From Candidatus Saccharibacteria bacterium (GTDB taxonomy: Bacteria; Patescibacteriota; Saccharimonadia; Saccharimonadales; Saccharimonadaceae), in NCBI GenBank assembly GCA_016789455.1, contig JAEUQU010000002.1, forward strand, positions 496,001 through 560,000: 64,000 nt of DNA. The letters are read 5' to 3'. A program made the translations under genes and the position numbers. Positions 42,505-51,134 of this stretch are shown piece after piece. Within the stretch, counting starts at the first letter, position 1, and each line of letters opens with the position of its first letter. The notes below the pieces were generated by a model. It was not told where the DNA came from and did not search any database. It saw only the letters and a list, made by a program, of their open reading frames with translations.

Positions 42505-43350
42505 ATGAAACCGCTTCCCGTATCGACGCCGACTATGTTCATTATGGTAGGGATTCCTGGCGCCGGCAAAAGTCACTTTGCCGGGCAGTTCGCGCGGCAG
42601 TATGGCCTGCCCGTGGTGACGGTCGAGCCGATCGCCGAAGCTTTGCCGGATGCCGCCCCTCTCATCTACCATGACGTACCGACCCATGCCAAGATTGCCA
42701 ATCACTTTGCCGCCCAGCTGGCCAAGACGGGGAAGTCGTTCATCATCGACACCGCCCATGGCAACAGCAAAATCGAGCGCATGCAGCTGCAGCGCCTGGC
42801 CAACCACCACCGCTACCAGACGCTGCTGGTCTGGGTGCAGGTCGATGAGCCAAGTGCCCGCCAGCGCGTCAAGCGCGCCCGCCAGGAGCAGGGAAAGCCG
42901 ACAGACGAGCACCGTTTCATAGACGCCGTCAAGACGTTCAACGCACCCACCGGCGAACGCTACGTGGTGGTCAGCGGCAAGCACACCTTCCCGGCCCAGC
43001 ATAATGCCGTCGTCCGCAAGCTGATGCCCAACCGGCCCGCGCCGGTGGCGGCCGCCGTCGCCAAGTCTGCGACGGTTGCCGCACCACCTCCCGCCAAGGC
43101 CGCGCCAGCCGCAGAACCGTCAAAGTTCAGCGCTGCCAAAAAATCCGCCACCCCGATCATCGCCGTTCCGGCGCCCGGCCTTGCCACCAGTTTCAAAATC
43201 AATGACCCGCACGATTCCGCCAAGCCTGCCGCTCCAGCCACCAAACCGTCAGCACCCAAGCCCGCCGCCGAGCCACAACCCGGCCTGAGCCGCCGCATGC
43301 ACAGGCCGGTCAGCCGCCCGGTGCCGACCCGCCGCATCAACATCGGCTGA
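42505..43350 (+). CDS. P-loop kinase-like protein with Pro/Ala-rich tail
   Basis: 281 residues from ATG 42505. Walker A is VGIPGAGKSHFAG; GKSFIIDTAHGNSKIERMQL and QRVKRARQEQGKPTDEHRF follow, typical of AAA_33/T4 Pnk-like kinases. Residues about 175-281 are disordered (Pro, Ala, Lys) and end strongly basic (MHRPVSRPVPTRRINIG), perhaps binding nucleic acid or membrane. TACAAT lies 10 nt before the start. Substrate unknown. Confidence 0.7.
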   Translation: MKPLPVSTPTMFIMVGIPGAGKSHFAGQFARQYGLPVVTVEPIAEALPDAAPLIYHDVPTHAKIANHFAAQLAKTGKSFIIDTAHGNSKIERMQLQRLANHHRYQTLLVWVQVDEPSARQRVKRARQEQGKPTDEHRFIDAVKTFNAPTGERYVVVSGKHTFPAQHNAVVRKLMPNRPAPVAAAVAKSATVAAPPPAKAAPAAEPSKFSAAKKSATPIIAVPAPGLATSFKINDPHDSAKPAAPATKPSAPKPAAEPQPGLSRRMHRPVSRPVPTRRINIG

Positions 43351-43393
43351 TTTCGTTCGACAGCATTAAAATTTCACGCTTCCACAAGGAACC

Positions 43394-44098
43394 ATGCCCA
43401 GCCCAGAGTCTATTACTGATGCCGAATTCGGCACCATCCAGGTCAAACGCATCGCCACCGCCAAATATCTCCGTGTCCGCCCGACGCCGGCAGGTGAGCT
43501 GGTTGTGACCGCGCCCAAACGCGCCCTCAAGCGCGATATTCTCTCGTTGATTAACAACGCCCGCCTGAAGATCCGTGACCTGCTAGAGCAACAGACCGAG
43601 CGCGCACCTGCCTGGCAGCACGGCAGCCGCATCAGTGAGCGTCACATTTTGGAAATCATTCCAGATGAGCGTATCAGCACAGTCAAAACCTTCGCTCGCC
43701 AGGGCGTCATCAGTGTCCGCTACCCGCGCGGCACCAGCCGCAGCGACCTGCAGGAGCACATCCACAAGGCGATTAAAAAAGCCCTCAAGGCTGAGGCCAT
43801 GCAATACCTGCCAGAGCGCATCCACGGCTTCGCCCGTGAATACGGCTTCAGCTTTGAGCGCCTCCGTTACTCTACCGCCAACGGCCGCTGGGGCAGCTGC
43901 AGCACCAGCGGCACTATAAGCCTTAACATCTGGCTGATGTCCCTGCCGTACGACCTGATTGATTACGTCCTTATCCACGAGCTGGCCCATACCCGTCAGA
44001 TGAACCATAGTCCGGCCTTCTGGGGCATTGTCAGGCGCTGCCTGCCGGATTACGCCGAACGCAAGAAGACACTCGCCAAGTACAGCCCGCAAAACTAA
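43394..44098 (+). CDS. YgjP-like (DUF45/WLM) metallopeptidase
   Basis: 234 residues. The N-terminal half (VKRIATAKYLRVRPTPAGEL) and C-terminal HELAHTRQMNHSPAFWGIV with the upstream YSTANGRWGSCSTSG are the hallmarks of the DUF45 family (zinc HExxH plus downstream H). Cytoplasmic protease-like protein, function not settled. Confidence 0.85.
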   Translation: MPSPESITDAEFGTIQVKRIATAKYLRVRPTPAGELVVTAPKRALKRDILSLINNARLKIRDLLEQQTERAPAWQHGSRISERHILEIIPDERISTVKTFARQGVISVRYPRGTSRSDLQEHIHKAIKKALKAEAMQYLPERIHGFAREYGFSFERLRYSTANGRWGSCSTSGTISLNIWLMSLPYDLIDYVLIHELAHTRQMNHSPAFWGIVRRCLPDYAERKKTLAKYSPQN

Positions 44099-44147
44099 TG
44101 GGAAGCCCCGCTGGTCACAGTCCGACCACTGTGCCATAATAACGCTG

Positions 44148-45773
44148 ATGCTTTCTTCTGAGCGACACCCTTATTTCCTGAGCACTATTCAGCTGGTCAA
44201 CAAGCTGGAAATCGTCCTGCCGCTGTTACTATCACTGGCGCTGGCACTGATTCCGACAGGCATCATCCGCAGCGCCCGCTACTCAGGCATCTTCATCATC
44301 GCGGTCATCGCCGTGCTGATTATCACCGTCATCTTCCGCAGCGTCTTTTTGGAGCCATCGGCACGGGTGCAGGCATTCTTCAGCGTCGTGTTCCATATCC
44401 TGCTGGCCGGTACCTTACTTGCCATCACCGGCTTTGATTCGCTGGTACTGATATTCTGGGTCGGCCTGCTGATACTGGCCTATATCAACCACGGGCGTGG
44501 CGGCTTCCTGGCAAGTTATCTGGCGATACTACTGACCGCCTTTTTGGACATCGCCATCCAAAATTACCTGATGCAGGCCGACCTGACCTACTACGCCAGC
44601 ATCATCATCGGCCTTATCGGCGTCTCATCAACCGCTTACATCCTCTCAAATCTTATCTCTGGAGCGGCCATCGCCCATGAATCAGTCATCAAGAGCCGCA
44701 CCGCCCAGGAGTTGGAGCGCGACCGCCTGCGCATCCTCGTCAACAGCATGAGCGAAGGCGTCATCGCCACCGACCCTGCAGGCATCATCCGGCTGCAGAA
44801 CTCTGCCGTATTGTCCATTCTCGACACAAACCAAAGCTTTATAGGCAAGAACATCAAAGGCGTCTTCACGCTGACCGATGAGAAGGAGACTCCGGTGTCC
44901 CTGGCAGAAATCCTCCACGACATCAAAGCACCGACCGTCCGCACCGACCTGACCCACCACTTCAACGAGACCGACAATATCCGCCTCAGCCTGCAGATCA
45001 CACCCATCCGCGCCGCCTATCACACAAGCAGCGAACCAGGTTATTTGGTCATCTTCCGCGATATCACCCGTGAGAAATCACTCGAGGAAGAGCGCGATGA
45101 ATTCATCAGCGTCGTCAGCCACGAACTACGCACCCCCATTACCATCGCCGAGGGCAGCATCAGCAACCTTATCGTCCTGCAAGACCGCGGCGCCACACCG
45201 GATATCCTCAAAAAATCCGCCGTCATCGCCCACGACCAGGTGCTGTTCCTGGCCTCGATGATGAACGACCTCAGCACTTTGTCGCGCGCCGAACGTGGCA
45301 TCAGCGACCAGCAGACCCAGATTCCCGTGCAGGAGCTGGTGCGCCAGCTGTATGACAAATACCAGCCCGAGGCCGTCAAGAAAGGCCTGGACCTGCACCT
45401 CGACGTCGACGCCCAGCTGCCAACCATCCTGCAACACCGCCTCTACCTGGAAGAAATCCTGCAGAATTTCGTCACCAACGCCATCAAATACACCCAGGCC
45501 GGCTCGGTGACCATCCACGCCCATGTGACGGGCGACCAGCTCGAATTCGCCGTCAGCGATACCGGCATCGGCATCGGCAAGACCGACATCGACAAGATTT
45601 TCCAAAAGTTCTACCGCGCCGAGGACTACCGCACCCGCGAGACCAGCGGCACGGGTCTGGGCCTGTACGTCGTCCACAAGCTGGCGGGCAAGATCGGCAC
45701 CCGCATCGAGGTCACCAGCCGGCTCAACCACGGCTCGCGCTTCAGCTTCCGCGTGCGGTTGGGCCAACAATGA
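44148..45773 (+). CDS. Orphan membrane histidine kinase with PAS-like domain
   Basis: 541 residues from ATG 44148. Six or so helices in residues 20-190, a PAS-like domain (about 200-320, LRILVNSMSEGVIATDPAG), then the kinase: H-box FISVVSHELRTPITIAEG, N-box NFVTNAIKYT, G1 DTGIGIG, G2 GTGLGLYVV. No response regulator is adjacent. CATAAT ends 7 nt before the ATG (leaderless). An attenuator-like hairpin follows before secE. Confidence 0.85.
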   Translation: MLSSERHPYFLSTIQLVNKLEIVLPLLLSLALALIPTGIIRSARYSGIFIIAVIAVLIITVIFRSVFLEPSARVQAFFSVVFHILLAGTLLAITGFDSLVLIFWVGLLILAYINHGRGGFLASYLAILLTAFLDIAIQNYLMQADLTYYASIIIGLIGVSSTAYILSNLISGAAIAHESVIKSRTAQELERDRLRILVNSMSEGVIATDPAGIIRLQNSAVLSILDTNQSFIGKNIKGVFTLTDEKETPVSLAEILHDIKAPTVRTDLTHHFNETDNIRLSLQITPIRAAYHTSSEPGYLVIFRDITREKSLEEERDEFISVVSHELRTPITIAEGSISNLIVLQDRGATPDILKKSAVIAHDQVLFLASMMNDLSTLSRAERGISDQQTQIPVQELVRQLYDKYQPEAVKKGLDLHLDVDAQLPTILQHRLYLEEILQNFVTNAIKYTQAGSVTIHAHVTGDQLEFAVSDTGIGIGKTDIDKIFQKFYRAEDYRTRETSGTGLGLYVVHKLAGKIGTRIEVTSRLNHGSRFSFRVRLGQQ

Positions 45774-45822
45774 GAAGCAGATTGACGAACCGCTATAAAC
45801 GGTATAGTATTGACAGCAGCAG

Positions 45823-45849
45823 CCCTACAAGATTAGGGTTTTTTATTTT
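45823..45849 (+). terminator. Hairpin with T-run between kinase gene and secE
   Basis: CCCTA (45823-45827) pairs with TAGGG (45834-45838), then TTTTTTATTTT. A possible promoter (TTGACG 45782.., TATAGT 45803..) just upstream would make this a leader attenuator for secE rather than only the end of the kinase unit. Confidence 0.55.
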
Positions 45850-45870
45850 CCAGAATGAGAGGCATTAGCA

Positions 45871-46281
45871 GTGGCCAAGAAGCAATCAGAAGATGACGGC
45901 GTAAAGATCGTTTCGCGCGTATCAGTCGGCAGCAACAATGAGGTAAAGGAAGTCAGCACGACCAAGTCGTCCAAGGATGCCAAGGCAGCCAAGGAAGCCA
46001 AGGTGGTCAAGACAGAGAAGCCAGCCAGGATCAAGAACGAAAAGATCGTCGCCGGCAAGAAGCCCCGCGGCAAGCGCCGCCTGGGCGCACCACGCTGGCT
46101 GCGGGCCATCGGCGCCTACTTCGCCGGTGCCTGGAGCGAGCTGCGCCAGACCAAGTGGCCGACCCGCCGCGCCACCTGGAGCCTGACCCTGGCGGTCATC
46201 GTCTTCACGACCGCACTGATGCTGTTCATCGTGGCCATCGACTACGTCTTCGACCTGTTATTTAAACAAATCATTCTTTAA
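45871..46281 (+). CDS. secE: SecE preprotein translocase subunit with long basic N-terminal extension
   Basis: 136 residues from GTG 45871. The last 60 residues are the SecE core: WSELRQTKWPTRRATWSLTL then one helix (AVIVFTTALMLFIVAIDYVF). The first 70 are Lys/Ala/Glu-rich and probably disordered, twice the length usual for single-helix SecE. Works with SecY and SecG in export. Upstream of nusG by 24 bp in the classical order. Confidence 0.9.
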   Translation: MAKKQSEDDGVKIVSRVSVGSNNEVKEVSTTKSSKDAKAAKEAKVVKTEKPARIKNEKIVAGKKPRGKRRLGAPRWLRAIGAYFAGAWSELRQTKWPTRRATWSLTLAVIVFTTALMLFIVAIDYVFDLLFKQIIL

Positions 46282-46305
46282 CGGTAGTTTTAAGGAGAAA
46301 ATCAT

Positions 46306-46851
46306 ATGAGTTCAAACCGTTACGACTCCACCCGTCTCTGGTACGCCGTCCACACTTATTCCGGCTATGAAGAGAAGGTGGCTGAGAGCATCCGCCAGCG
46401 CAAGGACACCGTCGACATGGGCGACAAGATCTTTGACGTCATGGTTCCCAAGGAAAAGCAGATCGAGATTAAGAACGGCAAGCGCCGCGTCGTCGAAAAG
46501 AAGATTTTCCAGGGCTACGTCCTGGTCGACATGAAGATGACCGAAGACGCCTGGTACATCATCCGCAACACCCCCGGTGTCACCGGCTTCGTCGGCAGCG
46601 GCACCGAGCCCACCCCCGTCTCAGAAGACGAAATGACCAAGATCAAGAAGCGCATGGGCGTCAGCGACCCCAAGCACAACATCAACTACAAGGTCGGGGA
46701 AGTGGTCAACATCGTCGACGGTCCGTTCAAGGGCTTTGATGGCGCCATCAATGAGATCGACACCCAGAAGGGTAAGATCAAGGTACTGGTATCCATGTTC
46801 GGGCGGGATACGCCGGTTGAGTTGGACGCGTTGCAGGTCAAAAAAGTCTAG
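46306..46851 (+). CDS. nusG: Transcription termination/antitermination protein NusG
   Basis: 181 residues. RLWYAVHTYSGYEEKVAESI and VPKEKQIEIKNGKRRVVEKK lead the NGN domain, PGVTGFVGSG follows, and the KOW domain reads VGEVVNIVDGPFKGFDGAIN. Binds RNA polymerase and couples it to Rho or ribosomes. AAGGAG ribosome-binding site; strong terminator downstream. Confidence 0.96.
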   Translation: MSSNRYDSTRLWYAVHTYSGYEEKVAESIRQRKDTVDMGDKIFDVMVPKEKQIEIKNGKRRVVEKKIFQGYVLVDMKMTEDAWYIIRNTPGVTGFVGSGTEPTPVSEDEMTKIKKRMGVSDPKHNINYKVGEVVNIVDGPFKGFDGAINEIDTQKGKIKVLVSMFGRDTPVELDALQVKKV

Positions 46852-46867
46852 TTTCAGCATGAACGTA

Positions 46868-46895
46868 AAGAGCCTCGACTCCGAGGCTCTTTTTT
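46868..46895 (+). terminator. Terminator of secE-nusG
   Basis: Perfect 10-bp stem AAGAGCCTCG/CGAGGCTCTT (46868-46891) with ACTC loop and T-run. Confidence 0.9.
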
Positions 46896-46941
46896 ATTAG
46901 ACTGTTGTTACCCATCACGCATGTCGTACATGGAGGTTCTG

Positions 46942-47094
46942 ATGTCGAAGCAGCAGATACTCATGATCGCAACGTCCGCCTATGCGGACAAGGGGTGCGG
47001 AGAGGGAGGCTATCCTGCCTCGGACACGACCCTGAGCAGGACCGCACCACCCTTGCATGCCGCGTGTGTGCAAGGGTGTTTCCATGTGCGTTGA
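46942..47094 (+). CDS. Possible 50-residue small protein
   Basis: ATG 46942 follows GGAGG by 5 nt. The frame encodes MSKQQILMIATSAYADKGCG... ending CVQGCFHVR, with four Cys. A terminator hairpin lies inside the last third of the frame, which argues that the real product is shorter or that this is an RNA. Otherwise the 46.9-47.16 kb interval shows nothing. Confidence 0.3.
   Translation: MSKQQILMIATSAYADKGCGEGGYPASDTTLSRTAPPLHAACVQGCFHVR
47048..47082 (+). terminator. Terminator-like hairpin
   Basis: Perfect 10-bp stem CACCCTTGCA (47048-47057) with TGCAAGGGTG (47069-47078), then TTT. Confidence 0.6.
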
Positions 47095-47163
47095 ATTGTT
47101 TTTAAGTTCTCGCCGCAGCCTTTTTGCATGGACTTTTTATTAAATTTATGGTACGGTACTGCA

Positions 47164-49017
47164 ATGAAAAAAACAACCGCTCCAGAATCCCTTTGGCCCT
47201 ATACCGAACGCAACGGTGACTATGCCCGTAGCCACGTGGAGACATTGCTGCGTGAGCCCGAAGTCGTCCTTGATGGCGAGGAGCGCGCCGAAGCCGTCGC
47301 CTTCGCCCACGGCTTGGTCAAAGGTGAGGCCGACGACGTCACCTGTGAATCCTCCCGCAGCCTGGAGGCGGTTTACAAGGCCAGTGTCCTTGCTGGCGAA
47401 CAAGCTTTTTACCTGCCATATTTCCGCACGCCCGAGGGCCAGAACGATCTGGTACGGCTCGGTCTGGGTCCCGATGCCGACGACGAGCAGATCATCGCTG
47501 CCGTGAGCGACCTTGATGCCGTCAAAGCGGCCATGAAACCGACTGAGCGCAAGCAGATCGCCAACCGTTCAGTACGCTGGCGCCGGGCCGAGCTAGCCGA
47601 CCGGCTGCTTGACGACCCCGAAGCCGACCTCGAAAAGACAGATGGCCGCATCGTCAATGTCAATTACGATCCCGACAAGATCCTTGCCAAACTTGGCGAC
47701 CTGCAGAGTTTCCGCAGCTATTACCGCACACTCTACCGCCAGACCAAGGAACTGCCCGAATCTGGTCTCAAAGAAGCCAAGCTGACGCTGATCAATGTCC
47801 ACATGGGCCGGATCAATGCCATGCTGGCCGACCTCTACCCGAGCGCCTACAACCTGGCCCGGCAGCTTGACCGCAGCGAAACTACTGAGCAGACCGAAAC
47901 ATGGAGCGACCGCCTTGCCGAGGTAGCCCAGACCGTTGTCATCGTCCACAAGGCCGTGAAAGAAGAACGGCTTGAAAAAGCCACATACATGCGACGGCTG
48001 GACTACATCCGCAACGGTGCCAGCGTTTCAGAAAACGGCCCTACGCCGATCAGCCAAGTGCTACTGGAGCATGTGGAGAATCTGGACACCGGCAGCCAAG
48101 AGCTTCCCGAACCGGTCATCGATGCCCGCACCCTGGAACAACTCGACACCACCGAATGGACCGCCGACCAGGTAGCCGAGCTCTCAACGGCCGTGCTGGA
48201 AGAGTGGGGACTATTGAGCGAACATACCGCCAGCTGGGATGAAGTCGACGAACGTGACGGCCCAGCCGAAGACGGCAAGTGGCAGGTGGTCGTCCATCCC
48301 AAGAAAGATAATCTTTCAGTCAACGGTGCCAAGAAAGTCGTCATGGTACCCGACAGCTTCAAACGTACCCTGTCCCAGGTGGCGCCGGCCGGCGCCCTGG
48401 TCGTCGCCGCCCACGAGCTGACCCATGTCTTACAGAATGAGTACGACGATGCGCTGGCAAAGGAGTTGCCACTGGCCCGTATCAAGGGCCGCCGCTACGT
48501 AACGATGCGTGAGGCCGGGGGCATTTACCAGGAAAAAACCTTCCAGGCCATGCTGGGCCGTGATCGTCCGGCCAACCCTCACTACCTGCGGGCGCTGCAG
48601 GTCAAAGAGGCGGGCGGCACCATCCACCAGCAGGTCCGCGCCTTCTTCAACTCGGCGGTCGAAGCTGCCGGCGTCAACCCCGACGAAGCGTTTGACGGCG
48701 TCTCTCTCAAGCCCGAAAAAGTATACTCCCTGATGGATCAGGCGGCCGACCGCGTCCTGCGCCTGCACCGCGGCAGCGGCCACGAGTCACAGCCGCTCGA
48801 CTACATCGAACAGGACCTGATCATGCAGGCGCTCGAAGACCTGGGCGAAGATCAACGGGCAGCCGTCATCATCGCCGGCGGTTCATTCGCACTGCAGGAT
48901 GCCGCAGCACTGCACCGCGTGGGGCTGTTCGACATTCCACAGGGCGTTGATATCGAACCGGCAGCAGACGTCATGCGCATCTATCAGGAGCGCTTCGCGG
49001 GCAGCCGGGCTGCATAA
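47164..49017 (+). CDS. Large cytoplasmic protein with HELTH metallopeptidase motif
   Basis: 617 residues from ATG 47164. Helical, charged N-terminal two thirds; AAHELTHVLQNEYDD (about residue 416-430) is a zinc-type HExxH helix and MREAGGIYQEKTFQAM follows about 30 residues later with possible Glu ligands. Loosely resembles DUF1704 proteins. No signal peptide or membrane segment. No homologous neighbour. Start lacks a Shine-Dalgarno; TACGGT lies 6 nt upstream. Confidence 0.55.
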   Translation: MKKTTAPESLWPYTERNGDYARSHVETLLREPEVVLDGEERAEAVAFAHGLVKGEADDVTCESSRSLEAVYKASVLAGEQAFYLPYFRTPEGQNDLVRLGLGPDADDEQIIAAVSDLDAVKAAMKPTERKQIANRSVRWRRAELADRLLDDPEADLEKTDGRIVNVNYDPDKILAKLGDLQSFRSYYRTLYRQTKELPESGLKEAKLTLINVHMGRINAMLADLYPSAYNLARQLDRSETTEQTETWSDRLAEVAQTVVIVHKAVKEERLEKATYMRRLDYIRNGASVSENGPTPISQVLLEHVENLDTGSQELPEPVIDARTLEQLDTTEWTADQVAELSTAVLEEWGLLSEHTASWDEVDERDGPAEDGKWQVVVHPKKDNLSVNGAKKVVMVPDSFKRTLSQVAPAGALVVAAHELTHVLQNEYDDALAKELPLARIKGRRYVTMREAGGIYQEKTFQAMLGRDRPANPHYLRALQVKEAGGTIHQQVRAFFNSAVEAAGVNPDEAFDGVSLKPEKVYSLMDQAADRVLRLHRGSGHESQPLDYIEQDLIMQALEDLGEDQRAAVIIAGGSFALQDAAALHRVGLFDIPQGVDIEPAADVMRIYQERFAGSRAA

Positions 49018-49073
49018 TCTCTATAGTTGAAACTGCACGCTACTCACCCCACAGGACAATACAACTACCGGTA

Positions 49074-49101
49074 TTGCAAAAAATAAACTTCGTTGTATAA
49101 T
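49074..49101 (+). promoter_or_regulatory. Promoter of the 49.1-kb small membrane protein
   Basis: TTGCAA (49074-49079), 16-bp spacer, TATAAT (49096-49101). Confidence 0.7.
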
Positions 49102-49134
49102 AATACCGTACACGCCGTTCACGAGTCAGGAGTC

Positions 49135-49422
49135 ATGATGGACCCCCGCACTTCCGCGCGTCCCGCCCGCCACGACGACATGACCATCATCCGCTGGACC
49201 ATCTGGGGACTGGTGGTGGCACTCAGCGTCGTCAGCATCATCGTCGGCGCGATCAGCCCGCTGCTGCCCACGCTGATGAACTACCGGGCGGCGCTGCCGT
49301 TCTTCTGCGGCTTCGGGCTGCTGTTGCTCATCGTCCTGCTGATCGAGATGCCGGACGGTGAAGCCAAGCGGTCCTTCCGCCGTGGGCTGCGCCGGCGGCT
49401 GGGGATGGCCGCGCGCCGCTGA
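49135..49422 (+). CDS. Two-helix small membrane protein
   Basis: 95 residues (tandem ATG at 49135/49138; AGGAG 2-5 nt upstream). Two hydrophobic helices (IIRWTIWGLVVALSVVSIIV; LPFFCGFGLLLLIVLLI) and an Arg-rich tail (KRSFRRGLRRRLGMAARR). ORFan with private promoter and terminator. Confidence 0.65.
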   Translation: MMDPRTSARPARHDDMTIIRWTIWGLVVALSVVSIIVGAISPLLPTLMNYRAALPFFCGFGLLLLIVLLIEMPDGEAKRSFRRGLRRRLGMAARR

Positions 49423-49445
49423 ACTACCCGTGGGCATGAGCCTGC

Positions 49446-49500
49446 CGAAAAGAGTCCGCCAGGAGCATCCTGACCGCGGCTCCTCGGCGGGCTCTTTTCG
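49446..49500 (+). terminator. Long composite terminator
   Basis: CGAAAAGAG..CCGCC..AGGAGC pairs with GCTCCT..GGCGG..CTCTTTTCG; the T-run is part of the stem. Confidence 0.85.
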
Positions 49501-49519
49501 TATATGATGTACATACGTA

Positions 49520-49548
49520 TTGACATTTCATTGTGCTTGTGCTATAAT
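49520..49548 (+). promoter_or_regulatory. Perfect-consensus sigma70 promoter
   Basis: TTGACA (49520-49525), 17-bp spacer, TATAAT (49543-49548) preceded by TGC (extended -10). Confidence 0.9.
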
Positions 49549-49589
49549 TATATAGATAGCCCTTCGCCCTACAACGATCGGAGAGTTAC

Positions 49590-50132
49590 GTGCTCATCAA
49601 CAAGGCTGCCCTTCAGGACGCCGCCCTGACCGTCTACGACACCACCCGGCTGACGCTCCGCGCCATCGAGTGGACCTTCGCGGCCATCATCACCCTGTTC
49701 GGCTTCCTGCTGGTGGCGATCGGCGCGGTCTCGACCCTCAAGCAGGAGGTGCCGTTGTCCGTCCTGCTGGCCGTCGGCATGGGAAGTGGCGTGATCTACT
49801 TCATGGCCACCGAGCTGCCGGCCAGTGAACTCAAGACCCGCTACCTGCAGGTGCTGCGCCGGCTCGACCCGGCGCGCTACGTCTGCTGGGCCGGGCTCGC
49901 GCAGAGCCGCCCGTACATCGCGAACCTCGCGCGTGACCTGAGCGTCATCGCGGGCGTCTCGATGGTGGCGGTCGGGTCGGTCATCGGCGGTATCGGCCAG
50001 CTGACGGCGCTGCCCGGGTGGTACTACCCGAGCGTGGGCCTGACGCTGCTGGGTGCGCTGGTGGCCCTGTCGGCCAGCCGCATCTTCCCGGCCGCCAAGC
50101 AGGAGCGCACGGACGACGGCACTCACGCCTGA
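49590..50132 (+). CDS. Four-helix membrane protein, ORFan
   Basis: 180 residues from GTG 49590 (GGAGAG upstream). Helices about 29-50, 55-75, 118-140 and 145-165 flank a basic cytoplasmic-looking loop (LKTRYLQVLRRLDPARY). No family recognised. It has the best promoter in the window and a matching terminator, so it is probably highly transcribed. Confidence 0.65.
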   Translation: MLINKAALQDAALTVYDTTRLTLRAIEWTFAAIITLFGFLLVAIGAVSTLKQEVPLSVLLAVGMGSGVIYFMATELPASELKTRYLQVLRRLDPARYVCWAGLAQSRPYIANLARDLSVIAGVSMVAVGSVIGGIGQLTALPGWYYPSVGLTLLGALVALSASRIFPAAKQERTDDGTHA

Positions 50133-50161
50133 GTCCATCGGCAGGCTATCAACAGCCCGCC

Positions 50162-50218
50162 CGAAGAGAGCCCGTCGGAGGATCACCTCCGGCCCGGCCC
50201 TTCGGCGGGCTCTTTTCG
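50162..50218 (+). terminator. Composite terminator
   Basis: GAGCCCG pairs with CGGGCTC before TTTTCG; an inner CGGAGG/CCTCCG hairpin lies within. Confidence 0.75.
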
Positions 50219-50226
50219 TTGTTGTA

Positions 50227-50254
50227 TTGTCTTTTACTATTTTCATGATATAGT
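50227..50254 (+). promoter_or_regulatory. Promoter of the 50.3-51.0 kb two-gene unit
   Basis: TTGTCT (50227-50232), 16-bp spacer, TATAGT (50249-50254). Confidence 0.65.
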
Positions 50255-50289
50255 ATCTAACGCTGAACCCGTTTGCGAGAAAGGGAGCC

Positions 50290-50637
50290 ATGCTCTACCT
50301 GGCACGCACCAATCCGGCCACTGTGATGATCGACATCTCAACGCTCGAGGGCGAGGGAGCCCTGGCCGTCGCGCAGGAGCTGGTCACCGTACCCAAGCAG
50401 CTGGCGGGAGTCAGCTCGCTGCTGGACAGGTGGCTCGGCACGCCGAGCACGGCCGACCACCAGTTCGTCGAGCTGGACGGCATCGATGCGCTGTGCGAAC
50501 ACCTGCTGGCCGAAGCCCGCAGGCGCCTGGGCAATGAAGATGAAGCCCAGCGGATGCTGCGCGTCCTGATGCAGAGCGTCTACGACGCACTGCCGCCCGA
50601 CCACCCGGACGTGCCGCCCACCGGGCAGTACGTCTGA
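50290..50637 (+). CDS. Small acidic orphan protein (tandem pair, first)
   Basis: 115 residues, GGGAG before the ATG. The C-terminal half (GIDALCEHLLAEARRRLGNEDE...DALPPDHP) resembles the same region of the next protein, suggesting tandem duplication. No known domain. Confidence 0.6.
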   Translation: MLYLARTNPATVMIDISTLEGEGALAVAQELVTVPKQLAGVSSLLDRWLGTPSTADHQFVELDGIDALCEHLLAEARRRLGNEDEAQRMLRVLMQSVYDALPPDHPDVPPTGQYV

Positions 50638-50664
50638 CCACCCGCCAAGAAGCAAGGAGCGACC

Positions 50665-51021
50665 ATGCCATACCAGGTCAAGACACGGCACGATGATCCG
50701 CGCCAGTACTTCTATCTGGTGGAGGACTCCGGCGGCAGCGGTCTCGCTACCACCAAGTTCCTGATGATGCTGCAGGCCGAAGCCGTTCCGCTGGACCAGG
50801 CGGTCGCGTTGGCGGAGCAGGACGGCACCAGCTCGCCCGAGGATGTGTTCCAGGGCTTCGACAGCGTCGAGGACCTGCGCGCCTACCTGCTGCAGCTGGC
50901 CGCCAAGAGCTTCAGTGAAGCCGCCGCGGCAGAGCTCGTCAAGCACCTCCTCACGCTGCTCAGCGAGCAGCTGCCCGAGGGCCACATCGAGCGCGAGATG
51001 ATCGCGCTCTACACCACGTAA
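50665..51021 (+). CDS. Small acidic orphan protein (tandem pair, second)
   Basis: 118 residues, AAGGAG ribosome-binding site, 27 bp after the first. Helical second half (SVEDLRAYLLQLAAKSFSEA...SEQLPEGH) aligns loosely with the first protein. No known domain. Confidence 0.6.
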   Translation: MPYQVKTRHDDPRQYFYLVEDSGGSGLATTKFLMMLQAEAVPLDQAVALAEQDGTSSPEDVFQGFDSVEDLRAYLLQLAAKSFSEAAAAELVKHLLTLLSEQLPEGHIEREMIALYTT

Positions 51022-51065
51022 CCCGCCACGAAAAGCCCGCCGCCGCGCGGCCGTGGCGGGTTTTT
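51022..51065 (+). terminator. Terminator of the tandem pair
   Basis: CCCGCCACG (51022-51030) pairs with CGTGGCGGG (51052-51060), then TTTTTC. Confidence 0.85.
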
Positions 51066-51072
51066 CATTTTC

Positions 51073-51101
51073 TAGACAAATCGGCTCAGTTGTAGTATGA
51101 T
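51073..51101 (+). promoter_or_regulatory. Probable rplK promoter
   Basis: TAGACA (51073-51078), 17-bp spacer, TATGAT (51096-51101), about 34 bp before rplK. Confidence 0.55.
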
Positions 51102-51134
51102 TAGCAGGTTACGTACTCAGGGAGTAAATTCTAC

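Noticed and set aside
42421-45770. Long minus-strand ORFs opposite the P-loop, metallopeptidase and histidine kinase genes
   Set aside because: The plus strand carries complete, well-conserved families there; the antisense frames have no recognisable content.
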